This document shows, in pieces, positions 47,365-57,492 of a DNA stretch of 64,000 nt; within the stretch, counting starts at the first letter, position 1, and each line of letters begins with the position of its first letter. The stretch spans positions 125,871,810-125,935,809 of the forward strand of contig CM070876.1 in NCBI GenBank assembly GCA_036365515.1, in the 5' to 3' direction. The translations under genes were made by a program, and so were the position numbers. The notes under the pieces were generated by a model. That model was not told the DNA's origin, made no database searches, and saw only the letters and a program-made list of their open reading frames with translations. Source of the stretch: Torymus aiolomorphi (taxonomy: Eukaryota; Arthropoda; Insecta; Hymenoptera; Torymidae).

Positions 47365-48756
47365 TGAGCTGCGCTAGGAGAATCCTGATTCCTTCCTGGC
47401 CGTCCTGGCGCTGAGTTGCGTATAGGCCAGGCGAGGGTGACTGTGACTGGATGGGGCTCGGCGTGGAGTTGGTGCTGTTGACGGAGAATGGGTTCATTCC
47501 AATTGGTGTCTCCATCAGTTGATCCGCTGCGATGATAGTCTCGTTGAGGCTCTGCGTTTTGAAGATCTTCAGCACGTTCTGTACGTAGGGTGGCAGGAGC
47601 GACAACCAGCGTAGTCTGAGCACGTCCTCTGGAGCTCTACCTTCGGCGAGCTCGAACATCCTTCTGTAGAGCTCGGATGTTTTTGATCGCCAAGTTGTAT
47701 CTCATGAAGCAGTATGTTAAGCTGCTTGTCCGGGGAATCCATGAGGCGTTCGAGGATGCACTCCTTGAGCTTCTTGTACTTGTCCATTTGCGGTGGTGAT
47801 CTGTAAATGTCCGAAACGGTGGTTAAAGTATCTTCGTCCAGAGCACTAATGGTTAGGTGGAACTTCATATTGTCCGAAGTAACACGATGCACTTCCATCA
47901 GTGATTCGAACCGTTCGAACCAGACTCTTGGCTTGGCACACCAAAATGGTGTCGGACGGCAGGCTGCTGCTGATGCTATTAGCGCCATCATGCCGTAGTC
48001 CATGGCTGCCATGCGGTCGTCGAGCTCGCTGGAAGGAGGTGGTGCTGTGCCCTGCGGCGGGGGCTGCTGCTGATGCGCGACCGGGTGTTGACCTTGGCGA
48101 GGCTGGGCGATGGTTTGCTGTCCTGGCTGCGTTGTCACCGGCGGCAGACCGGTGCCAGCTAGTGTGGGCAAATGCTGCTGTGAGTTTGTCGCAGGTAGCA
48201 TGCTGGATGGCTGCGTCACCGACGCTGTGTCTGTACTTGTCGGCGGCGGCTGCTGCGCGACGTTGGACGCGGGCGCGTGCTGTTGCTGTTGAGCGGCGAT
48301 GGATGCGGGCGCGAGCTACTGTTGTGCGGCGTCGATGAGCGCGGGCGCGAGCTGCTGTTGCTCGGCGTCGGTAAGCGCGGGCGCGAGCTGCTGTTGCTGT
48401 GCGTTGATGAACGCGGGCGCGTGCTCGCTTGCGTCGCTCTCCGTCTCGTCTCGCTGGACGATGGTTTGTTCGAGCGCATCACACTCGTCGTCCGGCGACT
48501 CCTCCGGGGACTCTACCGGGTCGACTTCCGTCGGTTGATTGCGGCGGGGAGATCGGAGCGGTGTCGACGAGCTGGCTTTGCTCGGGAGCCTTGGCGCATA
48601 CCCCGGTGCGACCTGTTGCTCGGTTCTTTTACGCAGCTGCCATCTTGAGCGACGCGGCGGCCATCTTGGGTTTCTGCCGCGTGGTCTTTTTTCCGGCCGG
48701 CAGAACTTTTCACTCCCGAACTCGCGCACAGAGTATATTGTTTGTTTTTTACTCAC
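47024..48756 (-). pseudogene. gag: Gag of the CsRn1-like element, one nonsense and one frameshift
   Basis: Reading from the ATG at 48756, a Pro/Gln/Ser-rich N-terminus with QQQQLAPAL repeats runs to a TAG at 48316, where the repeat pattern predicts CAG. The same frame resumes to 48219 and onward through PTPFWCAKPRVWFERFESL and LLHEIQLGDQ, the conserved start of this Gag type (PPFWxxxPxxWFxxxE). Near 47680 the frame shifts, and the next frame (ELAEGRAPEDVLRLRWLSL) carries the Gag core end. No zinc knuckle is seen, as usual for this lineage. Confidence 0.75.
47117..47156 (+). repeat. (CTG)n microsatellite within pol
   Basis: About 13 CTG/GCT units, read on the minus strand as a poly-Ala run. 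Confidence 0.95.
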
Positions 48757-48772
48757 TGTTTGCTGGAGAATT

Positions 48773-48783
48773 CGGGGTCACCA
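48773..48783 (-). promoter_or_regulatory. Primer-binding site, tRNA-Trp type
   Basis: On the minus strand TGGTGACCCCG directly follows the 5' LTR. It complements CGGGGTCACCA, the 3' end of animal tRNA-Trp with CCA. Confidence 0.75.
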
Positions 48784-48784
48784 A

Positions 48785-49193
48785 TATGCGGGTGCTCCTG
48801 CTCTCTCGCCTCGAGTATGTGTGAATAACGAGGGACGAGGAACGGGAGATGAAAGGATCGCAGTTAATGAAAGTCAAAGGCACTTCGTCGTATGCACCGG
48901 AGTGCAGTTTATTCAGTCAGTGCTTATCTCTACTATTTACAGAAAGGGGCGCATTGAGCGCGCCCGTGGACGAAGCCTTCTTCAACGCTGACGCCAGAGC
49001 TATGGCGTGAGCGCTGTGCTTGAGGAGTTCGGGGTTGGAGCGTCCTGCTTGAAGCTGAGATGGCGGCCGAATGAAAGCGAGCAATGGGAGAAATCCGGCT
49101 CCCCGATGTCTCGCGGCACAAGGCGCTGCTTGCGCCGCTCGCGCATGCGTGAAGGTGGCGTGGCGATAATGTCGCCGTGGGCGAAGGCGCCAC
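48785..49193 (-). repeat. Complete 5' LTR
   Basis: 409 bp. On the minus strand it starts GTGGCGCCTTCGCC (or one base earlier as TGTGG) and ends CACCCGCATA, next to the primer site. Confidence 0.85.
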
Positions 49194-50248
49194 AAATTAG
49201 TATTTTTGATTGTCGAATGGATCATTATTTTGGCAATTATGCGATGGAGAATATATTTATACACTTCAAATTATAAAATCTACTCATTTTACCTAGTAAA
49301 AATTGTAAGCGCAAAGACGAGAGGCGGCGCGTGGCGGCCGCGCGTGGTATAGTAAATAGCAAAGGCGCACCAAAAAGCCTTTATTGTTGATATCTTTAAA
49401 GCTATCAGACATAGCTAAAAAAAGTATAAGAACAAAAAAGTTTCGAAATAAAAAAACAAACGTTTTGAATAAAGCTTCAGCTCGCTGCGATATTTCACTT
49501 CAAAGATATGGCCTTTTAAACAATTAAATTGTTTCGAAATTTGGATTCAGCAGGCCAAATTACGCCTAGAAAACTATGATTCAGGCGGGGACAAAATTTG
49601 GCCACGAAATGTATTATCGGCGCCTAAATTTGATGGATTGGGCGCTCGAGCAGCTCTAGCGGCATGAGTATAGCGCGCGCGTTCAAACGGCGAGCGCACG
49701 AGTACGCGGGTGACGCGAGGTCCACACATACAACGGAGTTACGTAGATGTGCGAAACTAAGCGAGACAATTATTAACATTATTTCTAAACTCAAGTAGGC
49801 GGGGGTTGTGAGGTCCCCGCATGTAAAAGAGTTACGTAGAAGTGCAACACGATTATTTAAATAATTTTTAAATCCAAGTAGGCGGGGGATATGAGATCCA
49901 CGCATATTAGGGAATTACGTAGACGTGCAACAGTAAGCAAGACAATTATTTAAATAATTTTGAAACCCAAGTAGATAGGGGTATGAGGTCTACGCATGTA
50001 AGGGAGTAATGAAGACATGAAAAATAAGCAAAACGATTATTTAAATAATGTTTAAACCCAAGTAGGCGGGGGATATGAGATTCACGCATATTAGGAAATT
50101 ACATAGACGTGCAACAATAAGCAAGACAATTATTTAAACAATGTTTAAAGCCAAGTAGCCCGGGTATATGAGGTCCACGCATGTAAGAGAGGCATGTAAA
50201 CGTGAAAAAATATGCAAACCGATTATTTAAATAATTTTTAAACTCAAG

Positions 50249-51358
50249 TATTATTAACCCGTTTTGGTCCGGAACTCCAAAATTTTCGTCTGATTTTCGA
50301 TACGGTAACTTTTTATGTTTCAAGTGTTTAAAAAACTTGAAGAATATGATTTCTGACGTAAATTTTTATGTACTTTCAGAATCCGTCCTCAAAATTGCAA
50401 TACCATCGATATTTAAAAAATTATAAGCCGTTTATCCAAAAAACACAGTTTTCTCGAAAAAAATTGTTTTTGATCGGAATTTTCGTACCGAAACAGAATT
50501 GATTCGTGAGTCTAACCAGTGAAAGTTTTGGAGTAATTATCTATACTTTGAAGTGGCATAGGTCTGAAATCGAATTGCAAAAGAGCGGCCACGGGAATGG
50601 TAATTTTTCAGCGAAAATCTTATAAAATACTTTGCAATTTTTTCCTTGAAAAGGATTAACTTTGCAAAACATTTTTACAGATTAAAAAATATTTAGAACT
50701 ATTCAAAGAACACGTGGAAATTTTTTCAGAATTTTTCGCATAATTTTTGGATTTTTCGGAATTAGCCATTTTTTCAAAAATCCAAATATGATCTAAAAAA
50801 ATTCTGAAAAAATTTCCACGTGTTCTTTGACTAATTTCAAGTACTTTTTGTTGTATAACATTTTTTTGCAAAGTTAATCCTTTTCAACAAAAAATTGCAA
50901 ATTATTTGTAACCAATATGCTACCATATGGTTTGCTTAAAAACGATTATTAATTTATACATAATCCTTAATCCTTTTCGAGAAAAAAAATCGCAAAGTAT
51001 TATATGTGATATTCACTGAAAAATAATCATTCCCGTGGCCGCCATTTTGAAATTCGATTTCAAACCAATGCCACTACAAAGTATAGATAATTACTCCACA
51101 AACTCACGGATCAATTCTGTTTCGGTACGAAAATTTCGATAAAAAAAAAATTTTCGAGAAAACCGTATTTTTTTGACTAAAATGGCTTATAATTTTTTAA
51201 ATATTGATGGTATTGCAATTTTGAAGACGGTTTCTCAAAGTACATAAAAATTTACGTCAGAAATCATATTCTTCAAGTTTTTTAATCACTTGAAACATAA
51301 AAAGTTATCGTATCGAAAATCAAACGAAAATTTTGGAGTTCCGGGCCAAAACGGGTTA
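50249..51358. repeat. Inner palindrome of the foldback element
   Basis: ATTATTAACCCGTTTTGG at 50249 pairs with CCAAAACGGGTTAAAATAAT at 51340. AATTCTGTTTCGGTACGAAA at 51113 mirrors the sequence near 50486. The axis is near 50805. No ORF with a domain. Confidence 0.8.
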
Positions 51359-51913
51359 AAATAATCGTTTTGCTTATTGTTTCATGACTACATGACTCCT
51401 TCATATTCGTGGATCTCGCGTCCCCCGGCTACTTGGGTTCAAAAATTACTCAAATAATCGTCTTGATTACGTCTCACGTCTACGTAACTCCCTTATATGC
51501 TTGGAACTCGCGTCGCTCGAATACTTGGGTTTAAAAATTATTTAAATAATAGTCTTGCTTATTAATGCATGTCTACGTAATTATCTAATATGCGTGGACC
51601 TCGTATCCCCGCCTACTTGGGTTTAAAAATTGCTTAAATAATTGTCTTGCTTATTATTCCATGTCTACATAATTCTCTAATAAGCGTGGACCTCGCGTCC
51701 CGCAGCTACTTGCGTTTAAAAATTATTTAAATAATAGTTTTGCTTATTTTTTCATGTCTACACGACTCCCTTACATGCGCGGATCTCATAGCCCCAGCCT
51801 ACTTGGGTTTAAAAATTATTCAAATAATCGTCTTGCTTACGTCTCACGTCTACGTCACTCCGTTATATGCCTGGAACTCGCGTCCCCCCGGATACTTGGA
51901 TTTAAAAATTATT

Positions 51914-52131
51914 TTCGCCATACCCCGGCTGAAAGTACTACATTCCCTCCCGGCGCAAAAACGGAAATGCGGTATTTTCGGCCTGGGTATAACGAAAAAC
52001 AGTATACGCACCACGGGAGTAAAATTAGACAGCCCACAGTTCATGTTTGCCACCCTCGCCTTCAACTCGGGCAGCAATTTACACGAGCTGTGGACTGTCC
52101 AAGTTTTTTCCTCCCATGGTGCGTAATATAC
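51914..52131. mobile_element. Short double-palindrome element, copy 2
   Basis: Same organisation as 7750-7960: TTTTCGCCATACCCCGGC, AGTATACGCACCACGGGAG, ACACGAGCTGTGGACTGTCC, CATGGTGCGTAATATACT. It interrupts a foldback sub-repeat, which continues with AAATAATAGTCTTGC on the far side. A short ATT duplication is possible. Confidence 0.7.
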
Positions 52132-52338
52132 TATTAAATAATAGTCTTGCTTATTAATGCATGTCTACGTAATTCCCTAATATATGTGGACCTCGTATCC
52201 CCCGCCTACTTGGGTTTAAAAATTGTTTAAATAGTTGTCTTGCTTATTGTTGCACGTCTACGTAATTCCCTAACATGCGCGGACCTCATATCCCCCGCCT
52301 ACTTGGGTTTCAAAATTATTTAAATAATCGTTTTTATG

Positions 52339-52763
52339 GAGGGGGACCAAAGTTTCGACGATTCACTATAAAATCGAGCCAACTAACGATTTTTATAGAT
52401 TCAACATAAGTCGTTGTCGAATGTACATAATTCCGAAATTTTAAATGATGAAAAAGGTATTTTCGAATGTAACAATTTACCTACTGTTCAAAATATCGAA
52501 TTTCAAACTACAGAAATTTAGTAAAGAGATCATTAATATATTTCCAAATAAATCATTAGAAACTAGCTACATCTACATTAAAAGTCTGTAGTTTGAAATT
52601 CGATATTTTGAACAGTAGGTAAATTGTTACATTCGAAAATACGCTTTTCGTCATTTAAAATTTCGGAATTACGTACATTCGACAACGACTTATGTCGAAT
52701 TTATAAAAATCGTTAGTTGGCTCGATTTTATAGTGAATCGTCGAAACATTGCCCCCCCCCCTG
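52339..52763. mobile_element. Palindromic hAT-like MITE, 8-bp TSD
   Basis: TTTTTATG flanks both ends (52331-52338 and 52764-52771). The ends read GAGGGGGACC and, inverted, CAGGGGGGGG, close to the CAGGG ends of hAT elements. Arms of about 200 bp pair (GACGATTCACTATAAAATCG, CGATATTTTGAACAGTAGG). Non-coding. Confidence 0.75.
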
Positions 52764-52800
52764 TTTTTATGTATACATCGACTCCCTTGACTATATTTGT

Positions 52801-53049
52801 ATTTTTTTGACAATATTTGTACTTTTTCAAGCAATTCCGAATTTCATTAGGAAAATCCTCCCCGTAAGTAGGTCCCGCAATAAATATTTGCCCCAGGTCT
52901 CACAATACGTAAGACCGGCGCTGCAGATTGCTATTAACAAGCAGCAGTTTCTAAAGCTGAAATCAGATAGTCCGGATTAGATTAGTGGTACGGAATAGAA
53001 GCTGCGTCAGAGCGAGTCCACATAAGAGGCACGGGCGCACAGGAGTAGT
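52801..53049. other. Nothing recognised
   Basis: Mixed-composition sequence without a gene or repeat that I can name. Confidence 0.4.
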
Positions 53050-53191
53050 TATTGTGGCACCATGGGGCAGAACAACAAACCCCCACCACTGCCCATTCCC
53101 CTACCACTGGTGAGAGGGGATGGGGTGTATAGTACACCCTCCCACCAGTGGTGGTGCGGGTTTATTATGTCTGCCCCATAGTGACACAATA
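53050..53191. mobile_element. 142-bp palindromic MITE-like element
   Basis: TATTGTGGCACCATGGGGCA pairs imperfectly with TGCCCCATAGTGACACAATA. The inner arms CCACCACTG and CCACCAGTGGTGG also pair. Non-coding. Confidence 0.6.
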
Positions 53192-53195
53192 TTCA

Positions 53196-53310
53196 AAATT
53201 TAACTCTATACTTTGAAATTTAACTCTATGATTAAAAATTTAACGCTATTATTTAAAATTTAACTCTATAATTTAAAATTTAATTCTATGATTTAAAATT
53301 TATAATATCT
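53196..53310 (+). repeat. 20-bp tandem repeat
   Basis: About six units of TTTAAAATTTAACTCTATAA with one to three changes each. Confidence 0.85.
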
Positions 53311-54281
53311 AACTTTAGAATAAGGGGTATCTTAGGATAGGAGTGTGAAAGGTAAGTGAAAACAAGTTTGATACATTTAAATCTTTTTATTCATTAAAAA
53401 TATAATATTTTCTAAATGTAATCCCTACTGAAAAAAATCGCGTGATTAATCGCACAATTACTCGCGCGATTACTCCCGTCTATAATCGCGTCATGTTATC
53501 GATCAAATCATGACGCGATAAATCGGAAAATTTTTATAAAAAAATATACACCAAAAATATGTATAAAAATTACTTTTACTAAGAATGAATTACTTTCAAA
53601 AGTTATAGTTTATACTGAAAAAATTTAGCTGATTTCAGCTGGACATCATGCCAGAACGTCACCTGATTATCAGATGATTAGCACCTAAAAATCATGTTGA
53701 TATTACCTCTTAAATAACATGGTTTTTACATTTTGCTATGAAAAATCGAGTTTTTCTCGCATTCAAAGCAATTAATTAAATATTTAAACTTTTATCTATG
53801 ATTCACATATGTATTTAAACCATGATCAGTCACATGATTTCTTCCAGAATCTAAAATGTGTTTAGCTGAAATATTAGAATAAATTATATTTAGCAATTTA
53901 ACAGTATTTATAAAAATAATAGTTTAATGAAATATTTGTAGAGAAAACATTATTTATACTGGTATTGTATTTACATATAGGTACGGTACTTACAATTTTT
54001 TCGAAGACAAAAAAAGGCAGAAAAGAGAAAGACGAGACGATGTTTAACGAGTCTCGGGCTCGCGCTACTCGACGCCGACCCGTAATATCAAAAACACGCG
54101 AGGCCAGCATCGAGCGCGCCCTCGAGTACTCAATATAGTAGCTACCTTGATAGGCGTCGGAGACAACTGTGGAATAGGGTTTGCGTACCCCAGGTCCCCA
54201 CCACACATATACACATAAAGACCTGCACATGTCAATACTCTCTAATATATGTGAAGTTATTTTATAAATATGTGTGAATAG
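53311..54281. other. No gene recognised
   Basis: AT-rich with a GC-rich island at 54040-54190. Short frames cross it, but none shows a domain. Confidence 0.4.
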
Positions 54282-56152
54282 CCCTGATAGAAAATTAACC
54301 ATAAGTTGACCAGACCATAAGTTATGGTGAAAATTCTGGCCAGAAACCCCGCGTACTCATGGCGACAGTTTCTGGTCAGAATCTGACGAATTTCTGGTGA
54401 AAAAAAATAATTATATTTTAGGTTATGCTTTATATACATAATGATGCTCACTGCAACACTCATCTGAATGCAACAGGCATAATGAATCTGTCATTTTTTA
54501 GTAAATAGATTTTTTTCGATTATACTCCATTTTACATCAAAGCGGAGCAGTAATGAAAAAAATACAATTACAATGATTTTCAATGTATCATAAAATTTGC
54601 ATTGTGAAAATAAAAACATAATTAGAATTATTTTTAAGTAATATATCATAAAGACATTACCTCTGACAATGTAAGCTAAGCTACAAATTCCTAAACCCAT
54701 TTTATGCATCGGTAAAATATTTTCAATATTTTGTCTTTGGTATATAATACTAATCGGGTGATGGATTTTCATGAGATAAAACTTATATCCTTCATATTTT
54801 GGTCATATTTATGATTTGAAAAGTTGCAAATATGAAAATTTCTTTATTTCAAGGTTTCTTATACCTGTTATGATTTTTACCATTTAAAAATGACTTATTG
54901 AAGTAATTTATTGTAGTGCAACTCTTCGAAAGACAGTAACTCTCATAATGTAAGCTAAGCTAGAAGTTTCGAAACCCATTTCATTCATAGGTAAAGCATT
55001 TTCAATATTTTGACTTTTGTATATAACCAAGCGCGAAAAGGATTTTTATGAGACAAAGATTATATTCTTTGTATTTTGGTCATAGTTATGATTTGAAAAG
55101 TTTCAAATACGAAAATTTCTTAAATTTAAGTTTTCTTATATCTGTTAATGGATAATGTTAACCGGATAATGGATTTTTGAGACAAAGCTTACGTTTCTTG
55201 TATTTTAATCATAGTTCTGGTTCGAATAGTTGTACTTCAATAAATTACTTCAAAAAGTCATTTTTAAATGGTAATAATCATAACAGATATAAGCAAAATT
55301 AAATTTAGGAAATTTTCATATTTGAAATTTTTAAAATCATAACTATGACCAAAATACAAAGAATATAATCTTTGTCTCAAAAAATCCTTTACCCGGTTAG
55401 TTATACACGAAAGTCGAAATATTGAAAATGATTTATCTACGCATAAAATGATAATTCTAATTATATTTTCTTCGTTCATACAGGGGACATTGATGTAAAA
55501 TCCAAAGCTTTTATATTCCTTTAACTTATTTGCATTACTGAGTTAGGTTAATGTATAATACACTATTTAAGATTAAGACTATTTGTACTGATTCTTAAAT
55601 ACACTATTTAAGAATCAATACAAAGTTTTTTGTAATAGTATCAAGCTAAACAATTTTAAATAATATATATTATATTTGCATCTGACTCGTAACAGTGAAA
55701 ACAAAATTTAGATATTATGAATTTTTTTCCAATACACCTCCCTGCTTACATTAAAATAAAAATAAAAAACATTTCGTATAAGCATATGATTCTATTTGTG
55801 ATAGTATATCACACATTTTATATTTTATATTCGTAAAATAAATTTTTTTAGTTAAATGTAATAGTTGTTATTTTAGTCATTATTTCATCTATTTTATTTT
55901 ATATTACATTTATGTAAATGATACATTACATAAAATATATTAATAAACATGTATAAAAAGAGGTTAAGTCGGTATATGGGAGATCAAACTTTTTTTAAAT
56001 TAATGTATTTAGAGGTTATGAACCGCATCTGTCAATCGTTGTTCACCAGATTCTGACCAGATTTCTGGTTAATTATTGACTAACTTATGGTTAAATGTCT
56101 GGTCAATAGTTAGTGAACCGGTCAGAAAAGATGGTTAATTTTCTACCAAGGA
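54282..56152. mobile_element. TIR element with TCTGGTCAGAATCTG motifs
   Basis: The left end CCCTGATAGAAAATTAACCA and the inverted right end CCTTGGTAGAAAATTAACCA match. Sub-terminal sequences at both ends are rich in variants of CTGGTCAGA and ACCATAAGTT. The interior is AT-rich and non-coding. No target duplication was identified. Confidence 0.6.
54640..55470. repeat. Tandem and inverted units within the TIR element
   Basis: Units at 54650-54910 and 54930-55140 share ATAATGTAAGCTAAGCTA-like sequence, TTTTCAATATTTTG and TTATGATTTGAAAAGTT. An inverted copy lies at about 55200-55470. The family also occurs at 38960-39430. Confidence 0.6.
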
Positions 56153-56229
56153 GGTAATAATTTTAAATGCTTTATATTTCTTTTACCGAATAAACTGATA
56201 TTCAATCTTATAATGAGTTAGAAAATTGA

Positions 56230-57492
56230 AAAAATTGGACATCCAACGAGTACCGCGCCGATGATGATGGGATTCGCGCGGGGAAAACATTACGCAGTTG
56301 GAATTTAAAGTTTAACGGTAAGGGGACTAAGAGAGCGGCGGAGGAGATACTGCATCAATTGAGTGATTACAAAGCGGGTAATCATCTCAGTGATGCTGGC
56401 ATGCTAGGCGCGCTACCGGGCGTTTTTACGGGTGAGGCGGCGACTTGGTTTAGGTTAGAAAAGGCGTGCATTAATTCGTGGAAGTCGTTTGAGAAGGCGT
56501 TTAAGCGTCGATTTATCGGAGAATACGACAGGCAGGATCTTCTTGACGATCTGCGCCAACGAACGCAGGGAAAGGGGGAATCGGTTGAGAGTTATATTGA
56601 AAATTTTCGATTGATAGTTTCGCATTTTAAACGACAGCCGAGCGAGAACAATCAGGTTGATCGTGCTTACCGAAATCTCTTGCCGGAGTATCGTCACGCG
56701 ATGGTGGATGAAGTGGTCGAAACGTTAGACGACATCGTTAAGTACGGTCGGCATTTCGAGCGACGTAAGGAAATTGACAGCCGTTATGCACCCCCTCCGC
56801 CCGCGGAGAACATGCACATACAAAGCGCTGCTTTCACAGGCCCGTCGAGTGCGATTAAAACAAAAGTAGCTGCCGCAGGGGAAGAGAGCGCGCCGGTTGA
56901 ATTATCGAAGCCAAAGCGTAAGAGCAAGAAGCGAGATGAGAAGGGAGGTGCGAGCGACGCCAGCGCTAGTGCAGCTGAGGTGATGGGGGTGCAGCAAGGG
57001 CCTGCGAGAACGAACCCGATCCGCGACGGACAAGGCGCGACGTATGCGGAGGTAACGCGAGGAAATCAGCGAGGCGGAAACAACGCGTACGTTCCGGGAC
57101 AGAACGCACAGCCTGTTCGTCAGCCTGGAGTTACGCCGAGCGGGGATAGACAAACGTATGAGCCGTGTGCGCAGGCTAATCTGACGAGCGGACAGCAGGG
57201 TGGACAGGGGCCTCGCGATAAGCCTGACTCTAAGCGCGACGAGGGGAAGTCGAAAAAGCCGTTCGTGGGTCCGTGCTTTACGTGCCAGGGAGTGGGGCAC
57301 TGCGCCTCCGAGTGCCCGTATGTTGTGTGTTATTGGTGTAGGCAGCGAGGGCACGTAGCGCGTGAGTGTCTGCAGCGAGCGAATTTAACGTGCAACAAGT
57401 GCGGAGCGCCGGGAGTGACGGTGCTAACGTGCGCGCGCTGTGCGCCCTTAACGCCGGCGCCGGGAAACATGCAGGGCGCGGGGCCAAAGTAA
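56230..57492 (+). pseudogene. gag: Gag, 5'-truncated, with zinc knuckles
   Basis: The frame is open from after a TGA at 56227. It holds the gypsy Gag capsid domain (WNLKFNG, VFTGEAATWF, FKRRFIGEYDRQDLLDDL, RTQGKGESVESYIENF, LPEYRHAM). A basic, low-complexity linker follows, then two CCHC knuckles, CFTCQGVGHCASECP and CYWCRQRGHVAREC, and a third Cys cluster CNKCGAPGVTVLTCARC. Knuckles bind genomic RNA during packaging. It ends at 57492, overlapping the pol frame, which lies at -1 relative to it, as expected for ribosomal frameshifting. Confidence 0.85.

Larger units (their letters stand above)
45184..49193 (-). mobile_element. Deleted Ty3/gypsy element, CsRn1-like (tRNA-Trp primer)
   Basis: Direct LTRs at 48785-49193 (5', complete, 409 bp) and 45184-45472 (3', truncated) flank a minus-strand gag-pol. 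AAATT flanks both ends (45179-45183 and 49194-49198), a 4-5-bp target duplication. The primer site equals the complement of a metazoan tRNA-Trp 3' end, as in the CsRn1 lineage. A deletion joins the RNase H region directly to the middle of the 3' LTR, removing integrase and the first 120 bp or so of that LTR. Confidence 0.82.
44930..49536. mobile_element. TIR-flanked element interrupted by the gypsy insertion
   Basis: 44930-45103 is the reverse complement of about 49373-49536: AACAATTTAATTGTTT at both outer edges, GATATTTCACTTC / GAAGTGAAATATC, and AGCTATGTCTGATAG / CTATCAGACATAGCT. Removing the LTR element leaves a palindromic unit of roughly 0.6 kb. Confidence 0.65.
49690..52800. mobile_element. 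Foldback element with tandem sub-repeats in both arms
   Basis: The left part (49690-50250) is about six tandem units of 83-94 bp, each with AAGTAGGCGGGGG, GAGGTCCACGCAT, ACGTAGACGTGCAAC and GATTATTTAAATAAT. The right part (51355-52800) holds about ten of the same units inverted. Between them is an inner palindrome. Two small elements (51914-52131 and 52339-52763) interrupt the right arm. This is the architecture of Drosophila FB-type foldback transposons. No coding capacity. Confidence 0.8.

Noticed and set aside
45515..48991. Plus-strand open frames across 45.5-49 kb
   Set aside because: They are antisense shadows of the minus-strand gag-pol and LTR; the minus strand carries the motifs.
53898..54302. 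134-aa minus-strand frame at 53.9-54.3 kb
   Set aside because: No domain, and it crosses the border of the TIR element at 54282.
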